Assembly: GCA_945873105.1 (NCBI GenBank)
Contig: CAMCBW010000010.1
Location: forward strand, 62,001 to 126,000
From: Tangfeifania diversioriginum
GTDB taxonomy: Bacteria > Bacteroidota > Bacteroidia > Bacteroidales > Prolixibacteraceae
Direction: 5' to 3'
DNA length: 64,000 bases
This document shows positions 19,136 through 27,624 of the stretch, piece by piece. Under the pieces are notes generated by a model. The model saw only the letters and a list, made by a program, of their open reading frames with translations. It was not told where the DNA came from and did no database searches. How positions within the stretch are numbered: the stretch's first letter is position 1; the number at the start of each line of letters is the position of its first letter. The translations under genes and the position numbers were made by a program.

Positions 19136-19250
19136 AAATGTGAAAATGTGAAAATGTGAAAATGTGAAAATGTGAAAATGATCGCTTCGAACAAATCTGG
19201 GGTTTAATTTTCACATTTTCACATTTCCCAATTTCCCAATTTCCACATTA
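19130..19250. repeat. Inverted word repeat at radical SAM/M16 convergent junction
   Basis: Six tandem ATGTGAAA units 19130-19177; opposite-strand aattttcacattttcacatttcccaatttcccaatttccacatta 19206-19250; loop core shared with the 14141-14157 loop (atcgct.cg.acaaat). Confidence 0.9.
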
Positions 19251-20528
19251 TCTCTTCCCGGCCGCTACCGTGTACATTGTCTCCGGATCAAGATAGGTTC
19301 GGGCGATCTCCCGGATCTGTTCTGGTGTGGTGAATTTGATGGCATGAATGATCTGATCAAAATAGCCGACTTCCAGTCCGGCTTCGTAGAGCGAGGAGAA
19401 ACTCTGGGAACGGGCAAACGGGCCGTCAAAATCTTCCAGCATACGACCCAGCAGGAAGCTGCGCAGCGGGCCGAGTTCGGATTCAGGAACCAGTTCTTCC
19501 CGAAGGCGCTCCATCTCATGAAAAATCTCACGAATGGCTTCTTCCGTTTTCTCGGCAGTTACCTCTGCATGAATCATAAAGATTGCATCTCGTACGAACG
19601 AGACAACTGAGGCATGAATTCCATAGGTTAGCCCCTTCTCTTCCCGAAGGTTGCTCATCAGCCGTGATCCAAAATATCCGCCCAGGATGGTCGTGACAAG
19701 CTTTAAACCTGCAGAATCCGGATGGTGCTGGGCCGGAACCCTTTTGCCAATGGAGATGGCATTCTGGTTGGCATTTTCCCGTTCAATAAAATAGCTCCTT
19801 TCGGTACTGCTGCACACTTGCTGCTGGTCTTTTTTAAATGGGTAGGGAGTTCCCCATCCGGTGCCAAAATTATCAAGGATCATTTTCTGCACCGCTTCAT
19901 CTACATCCCCCGATGCAAAAAGAGTTGCATTGCCCGAATAGTAGTGTCGGGTATAATGACTCCTGGCCCCTTCGCGTGTTACTGTTTCGTAGGCATCCGG
20001 CGAGGCGACCGGTGCATAGGGGTGTCCTGCACCCATCAAGGATCGGAGAAATCCCCGCTGTGCAACCAATCCGACCTTCTCCGCATCCACCAGTGCGCGT
20101 TGTTTTCTTTTTTGCCGGATGATCTCAAACTCATGCTCCGGAAAAGAGGCATCCTGTATGATCTCTGCCAGCAACGGAAGAAGATGGGGGAGATGTTTTT
20201 TTAAGGAGAGCAGGGAGATGTAATTGTTGTCGTAATAGGGGATGGAACTCAGTTGTGCACCGTAAAAGTCGATGCGATCGGCAATTTCGCGTGCGCTCTT
20301 TCCGCTGGTCCCTTCCGAAATCATGGAGGCTGCCATCATGCTCTCCAACCTGGAACTCTCGTACCAGGTTCCGGCTTTGAAGCTAAAATCCAGTTTGACA
20401 ACCTCCTGGGTTCCCCCATACATGGTAAAAAATGAGGTTCCACCAGGAAGAAGCTGATGTGCCGGCTCAATAAAATCAATTTTGTCAACAGAATTTACTG
20501 CTGGGGCTATTTTCCTGAAAAGCGTCAT
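19248..20528 (-). CDS. M16 family peptidase homologue, non-catalytic subunit type (no HxxEH seen)
   Basis: M16 fold motifs (YYSGNATLFASGDVDEAVQKMI, GGYFGSRLMSNLREEKGLTYGIHA); lacks HxxEH. Confidence 0.87.
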   Translation of the reverse strand: MTLFRKIAPAVNSVDKIDFIEPAHQLLPGGTSFFTMYGGTQEVVKLDFSFKAGTWYESSRLESMMAASMISEGTSGKSAREIADRIDFYGAQLSSIPYYDNNYISLLSLKKHLPHLLPLLAEIIQDASFPEHEFEIIRQKRKQRALVDAEKVGLVAQRGFLRSLMGAGHPYAPVASPDAYETVTREGARSHYTRHYYSGNATLFASGDVDEAVQKMILDNFGTGWGTPYPFKKDQQQVCSSTERSYFIERENANQNAISIGKRVPAQHHPDSAGLKLVTTILGGYFGSRLMSNLREEKGLTYGIHASVVSFVRDAIFMIHAEVTAEKTEEAIREIFHEMERLREELVPESELGPLRSFLLGRMLEDFDGPFARSQSFSSLYEAGLEVGYFDQIIHAIKFTTPEQIREIARTYLDPETMYTVAAGKR

Positions 20529-21775
20529 TGTTTGGAATTTTGAAGGGAGAGATAGTTCAGTGTATTTCGGTTGCCTTTTCTGAAGAGGTGATTCGCCGTG
20601 GTGAGCAGATCTTCTGCTGTAATATTTTGGTACCTTTCAGCTTGACGGTTGATCTCTGCAGCATCTCCCATGATCTCGAAGGATGCCAGCTGAATAGCCT
20701 TTTCGAGGTAGCCAATTTCATTGAGCAACAAATCCGCTTCCACCCTGTTTTTCACTTTCTCCAGTTCGTAGGCGGTAATGGATGTTTCGGCCGTCATCAG
20801 AATCTCTTCCAGCATCTTCTCCCTGGCCAGGTGTATGTCGATGCCATGTGATGCTTTACCGGTGGCAACAAAGAGTCCGGGTTCATTCTCCCCCGACAGA
20901 TAGGCATCCGCCTCCGTGAACAGTTTTTGCTCCTTAACCAGTTTTACTTCAAACCTGGAGCTGCTGCCGTTGGAAAGGATATCGGAAAGCAGATCCAGCA
21001 CATAGAAATCCTTGTCGTTCCGGCCGCCCATGTGCCAGGCTACATAGAAGGTATCAATGGGAACATCCCTGTGGACGGTTAATTCGCGGTCGGTCAGTTG
21101 CAGTGGCTCTGGTTGGGGTGGGTAAGGGGCAATCACCCTGGATGGAATATCCCCAAACCATTTCTCTGCCATTTTAAACGCATCGGCAGAGGTGATGTTT
21201 CCGCTGATCACCAAAACTGCATTGTTGGGGGCATAGTGGTGGAAGAAAAAATCCTTTACATCCTCCAGGGTAGCGGAAGCGATGTGTTCAGGTACCAGTC
21301 CGATGGTGGGCCACCGGTAGGGATGCACCTTGTAGGCCAGATCCCGCAGGAGGTGCCAGACATCGCCGTAGGGCTTGTTCAGGTTGCGTTGTCTGAACTC
21401 TTCAATGACCACCTTCTTTTGTACATCCAACCCTTTTTTGGAGAATTTTGGTCCAAGCATCCTGTCTGATTCAAGCCACATGGCCGTCTCTATGTTGTTG
21501 GCTGGCAATGTGATGTAGTAATTTGTCAGGTCATTGGAGGTGAAGGCATTGTTCGCTCCTCCTGCACGTTGGACCGCAGTATCGAAATCGGGCACATGGA
21601 TCGATCCTCCAAAGGTCAGGTGCTCAAAAAGATGGGCAAAGCCGGTGCGGTTCGGATCCTCGTGCTTGGATCCTACATTGTAACATACGTTGACAGCCAC
21701 AAATGGAGTACTGTGGTCGGTATGGACAATCACGGAGAGTCCGTTCCCCAGGATGATTTTATCGAATTGAATCAT
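20525..21775 (-). CDS. M16 family zinc peptidase
   Basis: HLFEHLTFGGS = HxxEH motif; NVCYNVGSKHEDPNRTGFAH. Confidence 0.92.
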   Translation of the reverse strand: MIQFDKIILGNGLSVIVHTDHSTPFVAVNVCYNVGSKHEDPNRTGFAHLFEHLTFGGSIHVPDFDTAVQRAGGANNAFTSNDLTNYYITLPANNIETAMWLESDRMLGPKFSKKGLDVQKKVVIEEFRQRNLNKPYGDVWHLLRDLAYKVHPYRWPTIGLVPEHIASATLEDVKDFFFHHYAPNNAVLVISGNITSADAFKMAEKWFGDIPSRVIAPYPPQPEPLQLTDRELTVHRDVPIDTFYVAWHMGGRNDKDFYVLDLLSDILSNGSSSRFEVKLVKEQKLFTEADAYLSGENEPGLFVATGKASHGIDIHLAREKMLEEILMTAETSITAYELEKVKNRVEADLLLNEIGYLEKAIQLASFEIMGDAAEINRQAERYQNITAEDLLTTANHLFRKGNRNTLNYLSLQNSKQ

Positions 21776-22130
21776 TGCTGACTAGTAAATGGCTGATTAA
21801 AAGCGCTAAGTTGAGTTCTTCGGTTGTAAAAGTTTGTCAAAGATAGTGATTCCTTCCGGATGGTGGCTTTTTGATCGAAGTTGATCTTCGTCCTGCCGGG
21901 TAAAAATTTTATCCCTGGTTCCATTTTTTGTAATGATTGTTTTTATACAATATAAATTACCGGGAACTGCTCTACAACATAAAAAAAAGTTGATGACTGG
22001 TGAATTAATTAGTAAACTCGCAAATTGTAAAATACCAAACGAAAGAATGTAGGCCATATTGGTTTCATTTTTTATTTTTTTAAGCCAATTTACTTATAAA
22101 CACATCATTAAAATACAAATTGCATTAACA

Positions 22131-23597
22131 ATGGAAAAATCAGAAAAATTGAAGACCGTCAAGTTTTACAGCGGTGAAGTAACCCCTCTCGAGATGCACA
22201 AAGTGCGTGTTGTTCAGAAACTTAATTTGTTACCTGTCGAAGAACGCAAGGAGGCCATCTTCGGAGCCGGGTTTAATACATTTCTTCTGATGAACAAGGA
22301 TGTCTACCTGGATATGCTGACCGATTCGGGTACCAATGCCATGAGCGACAACCAGATTGCTGCCATGAGTTTGGCCGACGACTCCTATGCCGGATCTGCC
22401 AGCTACACCAAACTGGAAAAGGCCATACAGGATGTTTTCAACCAAAAATATTTCCTGCCTGTTCACCAGGGACGTGCCGCTGAACATATTATATCCAAAA
22501 CTTTTATACAACCGGGCAAAGTGGTGCCGATGAACTACCACTTCACCACCACCAAGGCGCACATTGAAATGTGCGGTGGGGTAGTCGAGGAGATCTACAC
22601 CGAAGAGGCACTGAAAATTAAGAGCGATTTCCCCTTCAAGGGAAACATGGACATTGGAAAACTCAACAAGGTCATTGAAAAGTGGGGTGCCGAAAATGTT
22701 GCTTTCATCCGTTTTGAGGCAGGAACCAACCTGATCGGAGGACAGCCTTTCTCCATGCAGAACCTGCGCGAAGTTTCCGCTATTGCCAAAAAGCATGGGA
22801 TCAAAGTGTTGATGGATACCAGTCTGATCAACGAAAACCTCTATTTTCTCAAGATTCGCGAGGAGGGTTACCAGGATGTTTCGCTGAAGGATATCATGCA
22901 CGAGATGCTGAGCTACACCGACTTCTCCTATTTTTCCGGAAGAAAGGTCAGTTGTACGCGTGGTGGGGGTATTTGCACCAACGACCACTCCATCTACATG
23001 ATGATGCGAGATTGGGTGCCACTTTTCGAGGGATTTCTTACCTATGGAGGAATGAGTGTCCGTGAGATTGAAGCCATGGCGGTAGGGTTATATGAGACAC
23101 TCGATTTTGATGTGATCAGTCACTCTCCCACTTTTATTAAATATCTCGTGGATGAACTCGATAAGAGTGGCGTGCCGGTGATTACTCCTGCCGGAGGTTT
23201 GGGTTGTCACCTGGATGCAGGTCAGTTTATCAGCCATGTGCCACAAAATCAATACCCTGCGGGTGCTTTGGCTGCAGCCTTGTACGTAGCTTCCGGCATC
23301 AGGGGCATGGAGCGCGGCACAATCTCCAGCGTTCGCGACGCAGATGGAAATGATATTTTGGCCGATGTGGAGCTTCTTCGCCTCGCCTTCCCAAGAAGGG
23401 TATTCACCTTGTCGCAGGTCAAATATGCCGAAGACCGCATCAAATGGCTCTACGACAACCGTCACCTGATTGGTGGATTGGAGTGGATCGAAGAACCACC
23501 GGTACTCCGCTTCTTTGTCGGCAAACTGAAACCCATCGGGGATTGGGTCGACAAGCTGGTGGCCAAGTTCCGCGCCGATTTTGGTGAGAGCCTCTAG
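22131..23597 (+). CDS. Tryptophanase / tyrosine phenol-lyase family beta-eliminating lyase
   Basis: Likely start MEKSEKLKTVKFYSGEVTPLEMHKVRVVQKL; LPVHQGRAAEHIISKTFIQPGKVVPMNYHFTTTKAHIEMCGG; EGFLTYGGMSVREIEAMAVGLYE. Confidence 0.88.
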   Translation: MEKSEKLKTVKFYSGEVTPLEMHKVRVVQKLNLLPVEERKEAIFGAGFNTFLLMNKDVYLDMLTDSGTNAMSDNQIAAMSLADDSYAGSASYTKLEKAIQDVFNQKYFLPVHQGRAAEHIISKTFIQPGKVVPMNYHFTTTKAHIEMCGGVVEEIYTEEALKIKSDFPFKGNMDIGKLNKVIEKWGAENVAFIRFEAGTNLIGGQPFSMQNLREVSAIAKKHGIKVLMDTSLINENLYFLKIREEGYQDVSLKDIMHEMLSYTDFSYFSGRKVSCTRGGGICTNDHSIYMMMRDWVPLFEGFLTYGGMSVREIEAMAVGLYETLDFDVISHSPTFIKYLVDELDKSGVPVITPAGGLGCHLDAGQFISHVPQNQYPAGALAAALYVASGIRGMERGTISSVRDADGNDILADVELLRLAFPRRVFTLSQVKYAEDRIKWLYDNRHLIGGLEWIEEPPVLRFFVGKLKPIGDWVDKLVAKFRADFGESL

Positions 23598-23893
23598 TAC
23601 CCTGAAGTTGAATTTAAACTGACATAGCGCCCTGCAGACAGTGTTTGCGGGGCGTCGTCGTAGCTATAAATCCCACTTTCCCATTGAATTGCAATAGTAT
23701 TGTGCAATGACAGCAGGAACGCAAAGGAAAATGCAGGGTATTGTTATTTGTGCAATACTTGGAACCAGGAATCTTTGTAAAAATTAGGAGGTTCATTACT
23801 GGCAAAACTATATTTGACTAAATTCGCTGTTGTAGAGCGCGATGTTTTACAGGGTTCGTTTTTACAATGTTCAAATTTCTAAAGTTTGAGAAG

Positions 23894-24274
23894 ATGGAAA
23901 ACACAAACGATTTACACGACAAGGCCAAAAAGATGGCCGAAAAGGCAGAAAAATTGATTTCAGAGGGTTTCGACAAAGCAAAGGAGCATTTTGAAAAAGC
24001 CAAAGAGAGCGAAACCTATGCGAAGATTACTGACAAGATGTACCAGGCAGGAGAGTACGTGGAAAAGAAATTGGACGAGCTGAAGCAGGGGGATCTTCCC
24101 GATAAGATTGAGACATTTCGGAATCAGGCTGAGGAGAAGGCTGAGACCTTCATTGATCAGGCCAAAGCTTATGGTGCCATCCTTGCCAGTGATGTGGATG
24201 AGGTGATTGATACCATGAAGGAAAAACTTTCGGGAGATAGCAAACAAGACAAACCGGGATCGGCCAATAAATAA
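23894..24274 (+). CDS. Small helix-rich, Lys/Glu-rich hypothetical protein
   Basis: MENTNDLHDKAKKMAEKAEKLISEGFDKAKEHFEKAKESETYAKITDKMYQAGEYVEKKLDELKQG; start chosen at 23894. Confidence 0.65.
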   Translation: MENTNDLHDKAKKMAEKAEKLISEGFDKAKEHFEKAKESETYAKITDKMYQAGEYVEKKLDELKQGDLPDKIETFRNQAEEKAETFIDQAKAYGAILASDVDEVIDTMKEKLSGDSKQDKPGSANK

Positions 24275-24280
24275 TAGCAG

Positions 24281-25114
24281 ATGAAGTATTTAATCATTTT
24301 ATGCCTGCTCTTGTCAATGGGATGGATGATAAGTAGCTGTAAAACTGCTTCCAGGCAATCAGGTGCCATGCAGCCTTCAAAGACCGCAGATGCTGCACAC
24401 CACAGCAACAATTCGCTGGACTGGGATGGCGTCTATTCTGGGACACTTCCATGTGCCGACTGCGAAGGTATCCAGACTGTTGTTACTTTAAACAAGGATC
24501 TCACCTACCAGATCGATACAAAATATGTTGGCAAAGAAGGAGGTACCTTCAGCCTGAAAGGCAAGTTCGCCTGGGAAACAGGAGGAAACAAGATTGTGCT
24601 GCTGGACATACAGGAGGGGAGCGGGCCCCGTCATTACCTGGTTGGGGAGAATAAATTGATTCAATTGGATCTGAAAGGAAATGCAATTACAGGAGATCTG
24701 GCTTCCAGGTATGTGTTAAACAAAGAGGTGGCAAAACCATTGGCCCCAGTAGCAGTTGGCGCCGTGGGGATCCCGCTGGTAGGCACCAGGTGGAGACTGG
24801 TGGAGCTGCAAGGTGCACCTGTGGCGAAAAATCCTGAGAGCAAGGAGAATTCCTATCTGCAGTTGGACAAGGAGGGAAGGTTTTCTGCTTTTGCAGGGTG
24901 CAACAGGATGTTCGGGGGGTACGAAGCAAAAGAGGCGATCTTGCGCATTAGTTTCAAGGGTGTAGCCTCCACCATGATGGCTTGTCCGGATATGAAATCG
25001 GAACAGATTTTGGCTGAAGTTCTTAGAACCGTGGATAATTATTCACTCAGCGGGCAACGAATGACGCTCAACAAGGCCAGGATGGCCCCGCTGGCCGTAT
25101 TTGAAGCAGAGTAA
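24281..25114 (+). CDS. Lipoprotein with NlpE-like N-terminal and META/HslJ-like C-terminal domain
   Basis: Lipobox-like WMISSCK; WDGVYSGTLPCADCEGIQTVVTLNKDLTYQI (NlpE-type); GTRWRLVELQGAPV...FAGCNRMFGGYE (META-type). Confidence 0.85.
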   Translation: MKYLIILCLLLSMGWMISSCKTASRQSGAMQPSKTADAAHHSNNSLDWDGVYSGTLPCADCEGIQTVVTLNKDLTYQIDTKYVGKEGGTFSLKGKFAWETGGNKIVLLDIQEGSGPRHYLVGENKLIQLDLKGNAITGDLASRYVLNKEVAKPLAPVAVGAVGIPLVGTRWRLVELQGAPVAKNPESKENSYLQLDKEGRFSAFAGCNRMFGGYEAKEAILRISFKGVASTMMACPDMKSEQILAEVLRTVDNYSLSGQRMTLNKARMAPLAVFEAE

Positions 25115-25130
25115 TCGCCCGGAAAAAATT

Positions 25131-26186
25131 CTATTTCAACACTCTTTTCGCTACCCCCTCGCTGGTAATCTTTACTGGCAATATCAATCCGTTTTCATCG
25201 AAATAGATCCGGTCCATGCAGGTTTCGCGGTGGTTACCGTTTTTGGTGGTCAAAGGCCGGCGGTGGTAGACAATGTACCAATCGTCCGTACCCGGAAGGT
25301 TGATCACCGAATGGTGTCCCGCTCCGGTGGCAATCGCTTGGTCCTGCTGAAGAATCTTACCAATCCGTTTGAATGGACCGAAGGGGGAATCCCCGATGGC
25401 ATAGGCTACACTGTAATCGGGACCCGTCCAGCCACCTTCCGACCACATCAGATAGTACTTGCCCTTCCTGGTAAGCATAAAGGGCCCTTCCACATATTTT
25501 TCAGGGGTAATGGACTTGAAGATCGTTCCATCTTCGAAAGGGATGAATCCGGTAAAGTCGTCGATGAGTCGGCCAATGTTACAATGCCGCCATCCCCCGT
25601 AGATGAGGTAATATTTCCCGTCGCTGTCCCGGAAGGCAAACTGGTCAATCGGCTGCGCCCCATTGTAAAACTGGTTGACCAAAGGCTTGCCCAGGTGATC
25701 CTTGAAGGGTCCCTCCGGTTTTTTTGAAACAGCCACCCCGATGCCACCCGGTTGTTCATTGTTTTGTATATCATTGGCCCCAAAGAAGAGGAAATAGTGC
25801 TTCCCTTTTTTGACGATGGAGGGTGCCCAAATGGCATATCCTGCCCAGGAGATATCCTTCACATCCAGTACATGCGAATGCTTTTCCCAGTGAACCAGGT
25901 CTTTGGAGGAGAAGGCATCCAGAAAGGTCTGTTTCAGGTATTGAGGATTGATGGTGTTCTGTCGTATTTTTAGTTGATAATCGGTGAAGTTGTTTGTCGG
26001 CTCTTTCACCCCCGATTCATCGGAAAAAGTGGGGTAGATCCAGTAGGTATCTCCGAAAATGGTTCCTTCCGGATCTGCATACCAACCCGGGAAGAGTGGA
26101 TTTCCGGAGAAATTGGGGTCTTTTTTTTCCTGTGCTTTCAGGGTCAGACTCATCAGGATAAAGAGTGCGAAAAATATTCTTATCAT
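25131..26186 (-). CDS. Glycoside hydrolase family 43-like, secreted
   Basis: NPLFPGWYADPEGTIFGDTYWIYPT; WAGYAIWAPSIVKKGKHYFLFFGAND; GAGHHSVINLPGTDDWYIVYHRR. Confidence 0.9.
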   Translation of the reverse strand: MIRIFFALFILMSLTLKAQEKKDPNFSGNPLFPGWYADPEGTIFGDTYWIYPTFSDESGVKEPTNNFTDYQLKIRQNTINPQYLKQTFLDAFSSKDLVHWEKHSHVLDVKDISWAGYAIWAPSIVKKGKHYFLFFGANDIQNNEQPGGIGVAVSKKPEGPFKDHLGKPLVNQFYNGAQPIDQFAFRDSDGKYYLIYGGWRHCNIGRLIDDFTGFIPFEDGTIFKSITPEKYVEGPFMLTRKGKYYLMWSEGGWTGPDYSVAYAIGDSPFGPFKRIGKILQQDQAIATGAGHHSVINLPGTDDWYIVYHRRPLTTKNGNHRETCMDRIYFDENGLILPVKITSEGVAKRVLK

Positions 26187-26440
26187 ACGAAGCTGGATTG
26201 GAGGAATGTTAGTGATCCAAATTAATAGTTATTTTTGGATAACAGACTTAGAGAGTGTTTAAAATTAATTATCCCAGATCATTTGGTTATTCCTTTAGGA
26301 ATTCTTAGTGCCTTTGAGTCTTAGTGGCCTCTTTTTCTGCCACAAAGACACTAAAAAACGAAGGTATCACATAGAATTTTGAAAAGAATTCTAACAGAAA
26401 TTTAGAAATTCCACTTGATTCTCAACTAATCCTGATAAGA

Positions 26441-27559
26441 ATGAATTTAGAAAACTCCAATTCCAGACGTAATTTTATGAAGCATGCCGGTGGATTATCC
26501 CTCGGAATGGTCGGTTTTACTGCTAGTGCAGGTACTTTGTACACTGAAGAACAAAAGCCCAAAAAGTCAGGCAAACTCTTTATTCGGGAAATCTCAGATA
26601 CAAAGGACCGCATGGAGCGGGTAAAAATCGCTACCCTTGGCATGCAGCGGTACGATTGGGAACAGGGGGTTGTGGCCCAGGCTTTTCTCGAGATGGGTGA
26701 ATTTGATTTGGCCATCTCTATGGCCAGGGGAGCCATCCTGCGCCAGGAGAAGGGGCTCTTCTCTGTGCTCAAAGGCAATGGACCGATTTCAGATTGTGCC
26801 AGCATTGGCGAAGTGGTGCTTTTTGCCGCGAAAGAGACAGGAGATCCTATTTTTCAAAAGGGGGCAGACGAAATGCTTCAGGTAATCAGGACGACCGCCC
26901 ACAAAACAACAGATGGCATTATTTACCACACCCAGGAGCCGCAAAAAGGTATTTGGTCTGATTTTACTTATATGCTGCCCCCATTTCTGGTGGCAGCCGG
27001 GGAATACCAGGAGGCCATGAAACAGCTGGATGGCTATCGGAAATACCTCTACAATGAAACAGACAGGCTTTATTCTCACATGTGGGACGATGCGAAGAAG
27101 CAGTTTGCCCGTGTCGATTATTGGGGCGTTGGCAATGGCTGGTCGGCTGCCGGTATGACACGAATCATCCAAATGTTGCCCGGTTCCATGCAGGAAGAAA
27201 AGAAAAAGCTTGTGGGCTATGTTCGCGATTTGATCGATGGTTGCCTGAAATACCTCCGAGACGACGGCATGTTTCACAACGTCGTAAATCGTCCCGATAC
27301 TTTTCCCGAGGTAAATCTGGGTCAGATGCTCGCCTACAGCATCTACAGGGGTGTGGCAGCCGGTTACCTGGAGGCTTCCTACCTTAAACCAGCAGAATTG
27401 ATGCGAAAGGCGGCCAATGACCGGGTCGATAAACTGGGCTATGTGCACGATGTCTGCGGTCTGCCTAACTTCGACCGCTCCTATTTCGCCCCGGAAGGGC
27501 AGGCTTTTTACTTGCTGATGGAGACCGCTGCGGCGGATTTGGCCCAAAGGTTGAAATAA
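26441..27559 (+). CDS. Glycoside hydrolase family 105-like (unsaturated rhamnogalacturonyl hydrolase), Tat-like N-terminus
   Basis: SRRNFMKHAGG Tat-like signal; YDWEQGVVAQAFLEMG; WGVGNGWSAAGMTRIIQMLP. Confidence 0.82.
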   Translation: MNLENSNSRRNFMKHAGGLSLGMVGFTASAGTLYTEEQKPKKSGKLFIREISDTKDRMERVKIATLGMQRYDWEQGVVAQAFLEMGEFDLAISMARGAILRQEKGLFSVLKGNGPISDCASIGEVVLFAAKETGDPIFQKGADEMLQVIRTTAHKTTDGIIYHTQEPQKGIWSDFTYMLPPFLVAAGEYQEAMKQLDGYRKYLYNETDRLYSHMWDDAKKQFARVDYWGVGNGWSAAGMTRIIQMLPGSMQEEKKKLVGYVRDLIDGCLKYLRDDGMFHNVVNRPDTFPEVNLGQMLAYSIYRGVAAGYLEASYLKPAELMRKAANDRVDKLGYVHDVCGLPNFDRSYFAPEGQAFYLLMETAAADLAQRLK

Positions 27560-27560
27560 A

Positions 27561-27595
27561 TACTGACGGGGTGACTTTGAGTCACCCCGTCAGTA
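27561..27595. terminator. Bidirectional terminator-like hairpin at GH105/kinase convergent junction
   Basis: tactgacggggtgact-ttg-agtcaccccgtcagta, perfect 16-bp stem, 3-nt loop; extra half copy caccccgtcagtttgc at 27601. Confidence 0.8.
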
Positions 27596-27624
27596 TGCAG
27601 CACCCCGTCAGTTTGCAACAAATG

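Noticed and set aside
19248-21775. Tandem M16 genes as an unusual duplication
   Set aside because: A catalytic (HxxEH) plus non-catalytic M16 pair is a common arrangement in bacteria.
22230-22988. 252-aa ORF antisense to the tryptophanase-family gene
   Set aside because: Fully overlapped by a well-supported CDS; no recognisable motifs.
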